This document shows positions 23,806 to 32,012 of a stretch of DNA of 64,000 bases, one piece after another. Numbering within the stretch: position 1 is the first letter of the stretch; the number at the start of each line of letters is the position of its first letter. The stretch lies in assembly GCF_020010905.1 (NCBI RefSeq), contig NZ_JAGJBY010000002.1, forward strand, positions 1,736,001 through 1,800,000, given 5' to 3'. The position numbers were made by a program, and so were the translations under genes. This DNA comes from Streptomyces acidiscabies (GTDB taxonomy: Bacteria; Actinomycetota; Actinomycetes; Streptomycetales; Streptomycetaceae). The notes beneath the pieces were generated by a model. The model worked only from the letters and a program-made list of their open reading frames with translations. It did no database searches and was not told the DNA's origin.

Positions 23806-24948
23806 ATGACAGACAACAGCGGCGACGTCCGCCTCTCCGGCATAGGCAAGACGTACGGCGCGTTCACCGCCGTGCACCCCCTCGACCTGACCGTCCCGCA
23901 GGGCTCGTTCTTCGCGCTCCTCGGGGCGTCCGGTTGCGGCAAGACGACGACCCTGCGGATGATCGCGGGTCTGGAGGAGCCGACCAGTGGCACCGTCCAC
24001 CTCGGCGACCAGGACGTCACCCGCCTGCCGCCCCACAAGCGGCCCGTGAACACGGTCTTCCAGTCGTACGCCCTCTTCCCGCACCTCGACATCTACGAAA
24101 ACGTCGCATTCGGCCTCAGGCGGCGCGGGATCAAGAGCGTGAAGAAAATGGTCGACGACATGCTGGAACTCGTCCAGCTGGGCGAGCAGGCCCGTAAACG
24201 GCCCCACCAGCTCTCCGGCGGCCAGCAGCAGCGCGTCGCCGTCGCCCGCGCCCTCATCAACCACCCCAAGGTGCTCCTCCTCGACGAACCCCTCGGCGCC
24301 CTCGACCTGAAGCTGCGCCGCCAGATGCAGCTGGAGCTCAAGCGCATCCAGACCGAGGTCGGCATCACCTTCGTGCACGTCACGCACGACCAGGAGGAGG
24401 CCATGACGATGGCCGACACGGTCGCCGTGATGAACGCGGGCCGCGTCGAGCAGCTCGGCGCCCCCGCCGACCTGTACGAGAACCCGCGCACGACGTTCGT
24501 CGCGAACTTCCTCGGCACCTCCAACCTCATCGAGGCCGAGGTCGACACCAAGAACGGCGACGACATCGTCCTCAAGGCCGAGGACGGGCGGCTCGTCCTG
24601 CCCGCGTCCCGCTGTCCCGCCCCGGTGACGCCCGGCGGCAGGCTCCTCGTCGGCGTCCGCCCCGAGAAGGTCGCCCTCGCGCACGCGCACGAGGCGTCCA
24701 CCGTCCCGGAAGGCCGCAACCGACTGCGCGGGACGATCGCCGACGCCAGCTTCATCGGCGTGTCGACGCAGTACGTGATCCGTACGGCCGTCTGCCCCGA
24801 GTTCGCGGTGTACGCCCAGAACGTCGACCGGGACGCGCGCCTGGTACCCGGCGCCGAAGTCGTCCTGCACTGGGCGCCTGCGCACACCTTCGGCCTCGAC
24901 GCGTCTCAGGACATCGATGCGGGCACCGAGGAAGAGGCGGTCGTCTGA
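23806..24948 (+). CDS. polyamine ABC transporter ATP-binding protein (PotA-like)
   Basis: 380 residues. Walker A GASGCGKTT, Q-loop in VFQSYALFPH, signature LSGGQQQR, Walker B VLLLDEP and the switch His in VTHDQEEA are all present, followed by a C-terminal TOBE-type regulatory domain (VGVRPEKV). It powers import by the PotB/PotC pair. Two starts are possible: ATG 23806, used here, or GTG 23797, which overlaps the stop of the previous gene as GTGA. A much longer open frame upstream is only the shadow of the preceding genes. Confidence 0.92.
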   Translation: MTDNSGDVRLSGIGKTYGAFTAVHPLDLTVPQGSFFALLGASGCGKTTTLRMIAGLEEPTSGTVHLGDQDVTRLPPHKRPVNTVFQSYALFPHLDIYENVAFGLRRRGIKSVKKMVDDMLELVQLGEQARKRPHQLSGGQQQRVAVARALINHPKVLLLDEPLGALDLKLRRQMQLELKRIQTEVGITFVHVTHDQEEAMTMADTVAVMNAGRVEQLGAPADLYENPRTTFVANFLGTSNLIEAEVDTKNGDDIVLKAEDGRLVLPASRCPAPVTPGGRLLVGVRPEKVALAHAHEASTVPEGRNRLRGTIADASFIGVSTQYVIRTAVCPEFAVYAQNVDRDARLVPGAEVVLHWAPAHTFGLDASQDIDAGTEEEAVV

Positions 24949-25859
24949 TGACCGTCACCGAGGCTCCCGCGCGTGTGCGCAAGACGCGCGTGCGCAAGAG
25001 AGGCCGCTGGACGCCGTACTGGCTGCTGCTCCCCGGCATCCTCTGGCTGCTCGTGTTCTTCGCGCTGCCGATGATCTACCAGGCGTCGACCTCCGTGCAG
25101 ACGGGCTCCCTGGAGGAGGGCTACAAGGTCACCTGGCATTTCGCGACCTACTGGGACGCCCTCCAGGAGTACTGGCCGCAGTTCCTGCGCTCGGTCCTGT
25201 ACGCCGCCGCCGCGACCGTCCTGTGCCTGGTCCTCGGCTACCCGCTGGCCTACCTGATCGCGTTCCGCGCGGGGCGCTGGCGCAACCTGATCATGATCCT
25301 GGTGATCGCCCCGTTCTTCACCAGCTTCCTGATCCGTACGCTCGCGTGGAAGACGATCCTCGCGGATGGCGGCCCGGTCGTCGGAGCCCTCGACACCCTG
25401 CACGTCCTGGACGTCACCAGCTGGCTCGGCTGGACGGCGGGCGACCGCGTCCTGGCGACGCCCCTCGCGGTCGTGTGCGGGCTGACGTACAACTTCCTGC
25501 CGTTCATGATCCTGCCGCTCTACACGTCCCTGGAGCGCATCGACGGCCGCCTCCACGAGGCCGCCGGTGATCTGTACGCGCGCCCGTGGACGACGTTCCG
25601 GAAGGTCACCTTCCCCTTGTCGATGCCGGGGGTCGTCTCCGGGACGCTGCTGACGTTCATCCCGGCGTCCGGCGACTACGTCAACGCCGAACTCCTCGGC
25701 TCGACCGACACCCGCATGATCGGGAACGTCATCCAGACCCAGTTCCTGCGCGTCCTGGACTATCCGACGGCTGCCGCGCTGAGTTTCCTCCTCATGGCCG
25801 CGATCCTTTTCATGGTCACGTTCTACATCCGCCGTTCCGGGACGGAGGACCTCGTCTAG
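24948..25859 (+). CDS. polyamine ABC transporter permease (PotB-like)
   Basis: 303 residues, six predicted membrane helices, preceded by a basic cytoplasmic N-terminus. The EAA loop that docks to the ATPase reads EAAGDLYARPWTTFRKVTFPLSMPGV. The start overlaps the ATPase stop (ATGA), so translation is coupled. It pairs with the next gene to form the membrane channel. Confidence 0.92.
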   Translation: MTVTEAPARVRKTRVRKRGRWTPYWLLLPGILWLLVFFALPMIYQASTSVQTGSLEEGYKVTWHFATYWDALQEYWPQFLRSVLYAAAATVLCLVLGYPLAYLIAFRAGRWRNLIMILVIAPFFTSFLIRTLAWKTILADGGPVVGALDTLHVLDVTSWLGWTAGDRVLATPLAVVCGLTYNFLPFMILPLYTSLERIDGRLHEAAGDLYARPWTTFRKVTFPLSMPGVVSGTLLTFIPASGDYVNAELLGSTDTRMIGNVIQTQFLRVLDYPTAAALSFLLMAAILFMVTFYIRRSGTEDLV

Positions 25860-26651
25860 ATGTCCTGGCTCAAGCGTCATCTCGTCGTCATCGCCGGATT
25901 GTGCACACTCGCCTATCTGCTGCTGCCGAACGTCGTCGTCACGGTCTTCTCCTTCAATAAACCAAAAGGCCGTTTCAATTACGAGTGGCAGAACTTCTCC
26001 CTCGACGCGTGGAAAGACCCGTGCGGCGTCGCCGGAATGTGCGGATCGCTCTCGACCAGCCTCCAGCTCGCGTTCTGGGCGACCCTCGGGGCGACCGCGC
26101 TCGGCACGATGATCGCCTTCGCGCTGGTCAGGTACCGCTTCCGCGCGCGGGGCGCCGTCAGCTCGCTGATCTTCCTGCCCATGGCGATGCCCGAGGTCGT
26201 GATGGCGGCCTCGCTGCTCACCCTGTTCCTCAACATGGGCGCCCAGCTCGGCTTCTGGACGATTCTCATCGCCCACATCATGTTCTGCCTGAGTTTCGTC
26301 GTGACGGCCGTCAAAGCACGCGTCATGTCGATGGACCCGCGCCTCGAAGAAGCCGCCCGCGACCTTTATGCCGGACCGGTCCAGACATTCCTGAGGGTGA
26401 CCCTCCCTATTGCCGCCCCCGGAATCGCCGCCGGTGCGCTGCTCGCCTTCGCACTATCCTTCGACGATTTCATCATCACCAATTTCAACGCCGGTTCGAC
26501 CGTCACGTTCCCGATGTTCGTCTGGGGTTCCGCACAGCGCGGTACGCCCGTGCAGATCAACGTCATCGGCACGGCGATGTTCCTCGTCGCCGTCCTCCTC
26601 GTGCTGGTCTCCATGGCCGTCGGCAGACGCCGTAGCAAGCACAGGGTTTGA
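25860..26651 (+). CDS. polyamine ABC transporter permease (PotC-like)
   Basis: 263 residues, six predicted helices, EAA loop EEAARDLYAGPVQTFLRVTLPIAAPGI. The ATG follows the stop codon of the previous permease directly. It is the last gene of the aldehyde dehydrogenase-PotDABC operon. The start of the gene (25930-25990) contains several rare A/T-ending codons (AAA, AAT), unlike its neighbours. Confidence 0.92.
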   Translation: MSWLKRHLVVIAGLCTLAYLLLPNVVVTVFSFNKPKGRFNYEWQNFSLDAWKDPCGVAGMCGSLSTSLQLAFWATLGATALGTMIAFALVRYRFRARGAVSSLIFLPMAMPEVVMAASLLTLFLNMGAQLGFWTILIAHIMFCLSFVVTAVKARVMSMDPRLEEAARDLYAGPVQTFLRVTLPIAAPGIAAGALLAFALSFDDFIITNFNAGSTVTFPMFVWGSAQRGTPVQINVIGTAMFLVAVLLVLVSMAVGRRRSKHRV

Positions 26652-26954
26652 CGTCCACGCGGTCCGGGAACACTCGTCGCCGCTTCTGCGCCGACTTCGG
26701 TACGGCTCACCCCGCGCGCGTGGCGTACGGCGCCGGACCCGGCGGGTCCGCACCCGGCCGTCCCGTCAGGGAGCGTGCCGAACAGGCCGGTGCCGTGCTC
26801 ACCGGCGCACGCGGGAGCGGAGACCGGTATGTGATCCGCTTCACTCCGGATAGGTCCCCGAACTCGCGTAATGCTCACCGGGAAACCTCCCTCTCTTCCT
26901 CGTGACGCCACACGGCGTCGACGACGGAAGACGACAGAAAGGGAGGTCTTCTCG
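26652..26954. other. intergenic region after the polyamine operon
   Basis: 303 bp with no supported gene. It should hold the end of the polyamine operon and the promoter of the small gene at 26955. I do not see a strong terminator hairpin or a known operator in it. Confidence 0.4.
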
Positions 26955-27407
26955 ATGACTGGGGCCAAGACTGCGGTCGAATGGCTGGCATCCGTAGCGC
27001 CCGACCCCGACGCCTGCCGGTGGGAATGGGAGCGCAACCCCCTCGGGGTCGCGCTGCTGCCCGCCGGGCGCGCCTGGGACGTGCTGATCCTGCCGGGCGA
27101 ACTCGGCCGTCCGACCCTCGACATCCTCACCCGCATCCTCGACCGGCCCGGCCCGGTGCTGGTCGACTTCGGCGACAACCGCATGGGGTTCTTCGTGCCG
27201 CCGGGCACGGCCGCGCGCTGGCTCGGCACCGGGATCCGCAGCGCCGGGAACGGCACCTGGATCGTCGTCCCGTACCCGGGGCGCTCGACCGGCGCCGTCC
27301 GCTGGCTGGTCCCCCCGGACGGCACCGGCACGCTGAACGACCCCGCGCTCCTCGAACTCGCCATGCACGAGGCCGCCGCCGGGCTCGCGGCGAGGGAGGA
27401 CGGGTGA
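26955..27407 (+). CDS. conserved hypothetical protein
   Basis: 150 residues, soluble, starting MTGAKTAVEWLASVAPDP after GGGAGG with a spacing of eight. Sequence features are CRWEWERNPLGVALLPAGRAWDVLILPGELG, two GT-type turns (FFVPPGTAARWLGTG, GTWIVVPYPGR) and a C-terminal helix. It looks like a well-conserved small actinobacterial protein with some likeness to the N-terminal part of bifunctional primase/polymerase proteins, but I cannot assign a function. It stands alone between the polyamine operon and the PucR gene. Confidence 0.75.
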   Translation: MTGAKTAVEWLASVAPDPDACRWEWERNPLGVALLPAGRAWDVLILPGELGRPTLDILTRILDRPGPVLVDFGDNRMGFFVPPGTAARWLGTGIRSAGNGTWIVVPYPGRSTGAVRWLVPPDGTGTLNDPALLELAMHEAAAGLAAREDG

Positions 27408-27482
27408 TCACGGGCTGACCGGTCCGCGAGCACACCTCCGCGTCCCCCATTCCGGGGAGGGTGCCCGCGCGCGAACACGCAA

Positions 27483-27506
27483 CGTCGGCCGCCCGTGCGG
27501 CCGACG
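27483..27506. terminator. bidirectional terminator hairpin
   Basis: A perfect 10-bp stem CGTCGGCCGC/GCGGCCGACG with loop CCGT between the convergent hypothetical gene and the PucR gene. There is no T-run. Confidence 0.7.
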
Positions 27507-27544
27507 CGGTCTGCGCAGTCGTACAACCTTTCGTATGACCGCGA

Positions 27545-27592
27545 GTCCCCAAGTCCCCAAGTCCCCGGGTCCCCAAGCCCGCAAATCCCCAA
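27545..27592. repeat. 8-bp tandem repeat, six units
   Basis: Six consecutive 8-bp units, the first two being perfect GTCCCCAA, then GTCCCCGG, GTCCCCAA, GCCCGCAA and ATCCCCAA. The tract lies 47 bp from the stop codon of the PucR gene and codes for nothing recognisable. Confidence 0.85.
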
Positions 27593-27639
27593 GTTCGTAC
27601 GCCCCTGAGGCGGCCGTTACGCGACAGTGGCCGCCCGTC

Positions 27640-29202
27640 CTACGAGTCGGCCGTCGCCTTGAGCGCCAGCCACAGCTCCATCCGCACGTCCGGGTCGTCC
27701 AAGGAGCGGCCCAGGATCTCCTCCACGCGGCGCATCCGGTAGCGCAGCGTGTGCCGGTGCACTCCCAGATCGGCGGCGGCCGAGTCCCACTGGCCGTGCC
27801 GGGAGAGCCACGCGCGCAGCGAGGCGACCAGGTCCCCCCGGCCCGTCGCGTCGTGCTCGTGCAGCGCCCGCAGGAGACCGTCCGAGAACGCCCGCACCGC
27901 GTCGTCCGCGAGGAGCGGCAGGACCGAGCCCGACGCCAGCTGGTCGTGCTCCACGAACGCCCTGCCCCGGCGCCTGGCGACCGACAGGGACTGCTCGGCC
28001 TGCTTGTGGCCGACCGCGGCCGTACTGGGCCCTGCCGGGCCCGACAGGCCGATCACCAGGTCGTGGCCCTCCGTCGACCGGTCCGCCTCCACCTCCGCCG
28101 CGTACTCCACCGTCTCCGCCAGCACCCCGCCGTCGTCCACCGCGACGACCACCAGCCGTTCGCCCTCCGGGACGACCAGCACGGGTTCGGCCGCGCGGGC
28201 TCCCGCGGACTCCAGGGCCTCCGCGAACTCCTCCAGCGGACCCTCGCCGTCCCGCACGCGCGCGCCGGGGCCCGGTTCCGCGACGATCACCCGGAACGGG
28301 GCGTCCAGCAGACCGGCGTACAGATCGCCCGCCACCGCGCGCGCGTGGTCCGGTTCGCCCGCGAGGAGCATCCGCAGGACCGCCGCGCCGATGCGCTGCT
28401 CGGCCGCGCGCAGGGCACGGGAGCGTTCCGTCGTCAGGGTGAGGAGGGCGATCGCCGAGTGGACGGCGTACCGCTCGGCCGTGCCCGGGGCGGTGGCCGT
28501 GCCGACGGCGAGCGCCGCGCGCGGGCGGCGGCCGGTGCCCAGGGAGTGCAGCTCCACCCGGTCCTCGCCGTCGATCACCGAGGAGGCCGGGGCGGGGCGC
28601 TCGCGCAGGCGCGCGACGTCCGCCGTGAGGCGGGCCGCCCTGCGCCACGCCCACTCCGGGGCCGCCGCGACGACCGCGCCCGACGGGTCGTACAGCGCCG
28701 CCCAGCCGTCCAGGTGGGCCGCCAGCGCCGCCAGCAGGCCCTCGGGGCCGGCGGCCAGGGTCTGGCGCGTCAGCTCGCGCTGAGCGGCGAAGCCGTCCGT
28801 CACCGCGCGGTACTGGTCCGCCGCGAGCGCCGCCGATACGGCCTTGCTGATCGCGATGAACGGGGTCCGGCGCGGCACTTCGAGCAGCGGCAGCCCCTCC
28901 GCGCGGGCCGCCTCCACCAGCGCCTCGGGGACGTCCTCGTAGTTGACGCCCACCGCGAACCCCAGCCCCACCACCCCCGCCTCCACCAGCCGCCGTACGT
29001 ACCGGCGCATCGCCTCCGGGTCCTCGGCGTCCAGCTTCAGCGCCGTGGTCAGCAGCAGCTCCCCGCCCTCCATGTACTCCGCCGGGTCCGGCAGCTCGCT
29101 CACATGCGTCCACCGCACCGGCACACCGAGCTTGTCCTCGCCCGCGCGCACGACGAGCTTCAGCGCGGAGTGGTGGACGAGGGAGGCGAGGGTGGGGGGC
29201 AT
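27640..29202 (-). CDS. PucR-family transcriptional regulator
   Basis: 520 residues. The N-terminal PucR domain (about 1-140) contains RWTHVSELPDPAEYMEGGELLLTT. A GGDEF-like middle region follows, and the C-terminal HTH_30 domain reads LRAWLSRHGQWDSAAADLGVHRHTLRYRMRRVEEILGRSLDDPDVRMELWLAL. PucR proteins control purine, allantoin and GABA catabolism. Its place between the polyamine uptake operon and gabT makes control of one or both of these likely. That link is inference from position. Confidence 0.92.
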   Translation of the reverse strand: MPPTLASLVHHSALKLVVRAGEDKLGVPVRWTHVSELPDPAEYMEGGELLLTTALKLDAEDPEAMRRYVRRLVEAGVVGLGFAVGVNYEDVPEALVEAARAEGLPLLEVPRRTPFIAISKAVSAALAADQYRAVTDGFAAQRELTRQTLAAGPEGLLAALAAHLDGWAALYDPSGAVVAAAPEWAWRRAARLTADVARLRERPAPASSVIDGEDRVELHSLGTGRRPRAALAVGTATAPGTAERYAVHSAIALLTLTTERSRALRAAEQRIGAAVLRMLLAGEPDHARAVAGDLYAGLLDAPFRVIVAEPGPGARVRDGEGPLEEFAEALESAGARAAEPVLVVPEGERLVVVAVDDGGVLAETVEYAAEVEADRSTEGHDLVIGLSGPAGPSTAAVGHKQAEQSLSVARRRGRAFVEHDQLASGSVLPLLADDAVRAFSDGLLRALHEHDATGRGDLVASLRAWLSRHGQWDSAAADLGVHRHTLRYRMRRVEEILGRSLDDPDVRMELWLALKATADS

Positions 29203-29266
29203 GGTGCCTTCAGACGCGAGGAGGTCGGGAGCAGTGCCGATTGTGCCTCAGCGCCTGGAGGGACGG

Positions 29267-30112
29267 TCACCACGCGACGAGCAGCCGGGACAGCCGCACG
29301 TGCGCCCCGAACTGCGTCGGCCCACTGATCCGGACCCCGCCCGACCGCACGAGGTCCTTGAGGCGCTGCGGCAGGCCGTCGTCGAAGCGGATGCCGTCCG
29401 GCACCGGGACTCCGGCGGCCCGCATCGGCCACTCGATCTCGCGGCAGGTGGTGCTGAGCCAGTCGAGGACCGGCGACCCGCCGGGGCCCGCCAGCGGCAC
29501 CCAGGTGACCACCTCCGGGTCCGGGAGACCGGCGTCGAGGAACGTCCGGGTGAGGCGGGGCCCGAAGTCGGGTACGGCACCGGCCGCCCGGAAGGGGGCG
29601 GGCCACAGCGCGTAGTACCGGTCCCACTCCGGCAGCGGCGGATCGGACGGCGACGTGTTGGTGAAGTCCATCTCGTGCAGGACGACGATGCCGTCCGGCT
29701 TCAGCAGGGAGGCCAGCCGGCGCAGCGCCGACGCGGGATCGGGCAGGTACATGAGGATGTACCGGCCGACCAGGACGTCGAACTTCTCCGGCCGGGTGAA
29801 GTCGCCGAGGTCCGCGACCTCGTACCGGACCGAGCCCGCGAGCCCCGCCTCCCGCGCGCGTGCCCGCGCGCTGTGGACGCTCCCGGGGTCGCGCTCGATC
29901 CCCACGACCTGCCCGCCGGGCCCGACCAGACCGGCCGCCAGCAGGGCGACGTCACCCGGTCCCGAGCCGATGTCCAGGACGCTCATCCCGGGGCGCACTC
30001 CGGCCGCGCGCAGGATTCGTTCGGTGAACGGCGAGACCGCCTCGTTCTGGAGGGCGAGCCGCCGACGCTCGCTCTCGGAGTGACCGAGCAGATAGCCACT
30101 ACGGCGCGTCAT
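29267..30112 (-). CDS. SAM-dependent methyltransferase
   Basis: 281 residues of the class I (Methyltransf_11/25) fold: motif I VLDIGSGPGDVALLA, acidic loop IERDPGS, motif DLGDF and post-I LVGRYILMYLPDP. It is the last gene of a six-gene operon; its ATG overlaps the stop of the acyl-AMP ligase by four bases. The substrate is unknown. In this context it would methylate the oxidised acyl product, for example at a carboxylate or hydroxyl group. Confidence 0.87.
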   Translation of the reverse strand: MTRRSGYLLGHSESERRRLALQNEAVSPFTERILRAAGVRPGMSVLDIGSGPGDVALLAAGLVGPGGQVVGIERDPGSVHSARARAREAGLAGSVRYEVADLGDFTRPEKFDVLVGRYILMYLPDPASALRRLASLLKPDGIVVLHEMDFTNTSPSDPPLPEWDRYYALWPAPFRAAGAVPDFGPRLTRTFLDAGLPDPEVVTWVPLAGPGGSPVLDWLSTTCREIEWPMRAAGVPVPDGIRFDDGLPQRLKDLVRSGGVRISGPTQFGAHVRLSRLLVAW

Positions 30113-31716
30113 GAGGCACCTGCCAGGCGGCGTATCGCCTTGCCGCTCGACGTACGGGCGATCGCGCCCCGCCGGACGAGAACGATCTCGTCCGGCGTAA
30201 TACCCAGCTCGGCCATCACGCGCGCGCGGATACGGCCCGTCGTGTCACGGCGGCTCGCCTCGTCCCGCCGCGTCGTCTCGACGACGAGCCCGAGCCTGCC
30301 GCCCTCGTCGGTCCAGATCTGCTCGGCCAGCACGCCGTGGACCGGGATGCCGGGCGTGTCGCGTACGACGGTCTCGATGTCGCTCGCCCAGTGGTTCGCG
30401 CCGAACACGATGATCACCTCTTTCGTACGGCCCACGACGTACAGCTCACCGTCGTACCGCAGGCCCAGGTCACCGGTCGCCACCCAGCCGCCCGGCAACA
30501 GCAGGCGACGGCTCTCCTCAGGGGCGTGGTCGTACCCGGTGCCGGTGACGGACGCCCCCCTGACCTCGATGGCGCCGACGGTGCCGTCCTCGGCCGGTAC
30601 GCCGTTCGCGGCGGTGAGCCGGACCTCCGTACCCAGCACCGGCGTTCCCACACCCACCAGTTCGCGGTACGGCCCGCCGCAGGGCGCCACCGGCACGTAC
30701 CGGCCCCGGCTGAGCTCGTCCCGGTCGGCGCGCAGCACCGCGGCCGGACGGCCGACCGGGGGGAGGGTGACCGCGAGGGTCGCCTCCGCCAGCCCGTAGG
30801 CCGGGAGGAACACGTCCTTCGCGAGTCCGGCGGGGGCGAAACGCTCGGTGAAGGCGTCCTGGAGGCGCCGGTCGACCGGCTCGGCGCCGTTCACCGCGAT
30901 CCGCCAGCGGGACAGGTCGAGCCCGGCCGACGGCCCCACACCGCGCCGCAGGACGTACCGGTAGCCGGAGTCCGGGGCCATCGTGAACGTGGCGCCCAGC
31001 CGCCCCATGGCCGCGATCCACCCGTTCGGGTCCCGCAGGTAGTCCTCGGGCGTCAGCAGATGGATGCCGACGTCGTGCAGCAGCGGCGTCAGGAAGGAAC
31101 CGATCAGCCCCATGTCGTGGAAGAGCGGCAGCCAGGTGCAGCCGACGTCGGCCGGAGTGAGCCGGGTGCCGTGGGCGATGGCCGCCACCCCGGCCGCCAC
31201 GTTCCCGTGGCTCAGCACGACACCCCGGGGCTCGCTGCTGGTGCCCGACGTGTACTGGACCACCGCCGGGTCCGACGCGGCCCGTACGACGTACGCCGTT
31301 CCTGGCTCGGCGACCTCCGCCACCGGCAGTACGTCGATACCCGCACCTAGCGCCGGGAGCAGCCCGGGCGCCGACAGCACCGTACGCACGCGCGAGCGGC
31401 GCAGTGCCGCCGCCGTACGCCGTACGTACGCGTCGGACGACCCGAAGGGCACCGGACCCGGCAGCGGCACCGCGACCGCGCCCGCCGCCAGTACGCCGAA
31501 GAACGCGCGCGCGAAGTCCACCGACGTCGGCAGGACGAGCGCGACCCGCTCGCCGGGCTTGACCCCGCGCGACAGCAGTCCCACCGCCACCTGCCCCGCT
31601 TCGGCGAACAGGTCGGTGTACGGCAGGGACTCGCCGTCCCGGCCCCGGCGCAGCACGTGCAGGCCGCGCCCGGACCGCCGCACGGCGACCTCGGCGAGCG
31701 CCGCGAAGAGGGTCAC
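30109..31716 (-). CDS. acyl-AMP ligase / acyl-ACP synthetase (FAAL-like)
   Basis: 535 residues of the ANL superfamily. AMP-binding motifs are VVQYTSGTSSEPRGVVLSHGN, the A5 block PAYGLAEATLAV and A8 VATGDLGLRYDGELYVVGRTKEVI, with the C-terminal lysine in RTSSGKAIRRL. The layout resembles fatty acyl-AMP ligases that load free fatty acids onto an ACP. The GTG start at 31716 overlaps the ACP stop as GTGA, which supports a direct ligase-ACP pair. A longer open frame upstream to 33042 is a shadow of the ACP and desaturase genes. Confidence 0.88.
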   Translation of the reverse strand: MTLFAALAEVAVRRSGRGLHVLRRGRDGESLPYTDLFAEAGQVAVGLLSRGVKPGERVALVLPTSVDFARAFFGVLAAGAVAVPLPGPVPFGSSDAYVRRTAAALRRSRVRTVLSAPGLLPALGAGIDVLPVAEVAEPGTAYVVRAASDPAVVQYTSGTSSEPRGVVLSHGNVAAGVAAIAHGTRLTPADVGCTWLPLFHDMGLIGSFLTPLLHDVGIHLLTPEDYLRDPNGWIAAMGRLGATFTMAPDSGYRYVLRRGVGPSAGLDLSRWRIAVNGAEPVDRRLQDAFTERFAPAGLAKDVFLPAYGLAEATLAVTLPPVGRPAAVLRADRDELSRGRYVPVAPCGGPYRELVGVGTPVLGTEVRLTAANGVPAEDGTVGAIEVRGASVTGTGYDHAPEESRRLLLPGGWVATGDLGLRYDGELYVVGRTKEVIIVFGANHWASDIETVVRDTPGIPVHGVLAEQIWTDEGGRLGLVVETTRRDEASRRDTTGRIRARVMAELGITPDEIVLVRRGAIARTSSGKAIRRLAGAS

Positions 31717-31982
31717 GGCATGGGCTCCGGGTCCGTGATCAGCCCGGAGACCGCGCCCGCGAACTCCCGTACGGTGCTCGTCTCGAAGACGATGTGGTCC
31801 TCCACCTCGATGCCGTAGCGCTGCTCGATCTCCAGCACGATCTGGAGCGCGTGGATCGAGTCGAAGCGCGGCAGGGAGCGCAGATCGGCGTCCACGTCCA
31901 CCTCCTCGACGGGGACGCGCAGTTGCTCGGCGACGATGCGGCTGACGGTGTGCTCGATCTCGGTGACACGCAGCGGTGACAT
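31713..31982 (-). CDS. acyl carrier protein
   Basis: 89 residues with the four-helix ACP pattern and the phosphopantetheine attachment site FDSIHALQI, in place of the more usual DSL. It is a stand-alone carrier encoded directly before its likely loading enzyme and after an acyl-ACP desaturase. The acyl chain of the pathway is probably held on this protein while it is oxidised. Confidence 0.92.
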   Translation of the reverse strand: MSPLRVTEIEHTVSRIVAEQLRVPVEEVDVDADLRSLPRFDSIHALQIVLEIEQRYGIEVEDHIVFETSTVREFAGAVSGLITDPEPMP

Positions 31983-32012
31983 GGCGTGGGGGTGTCCTGT
32001 TCTGTGACGTGG

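Noticed and set aside
22234..24948. Long open frame (904 codons) ending with the ABC ATPase
   Set aside because: The first 520 codons are Arg/Pro-rich shadow of the aldehyde dehydrogenase and PotD genes; the ATPase starts at about 23806.
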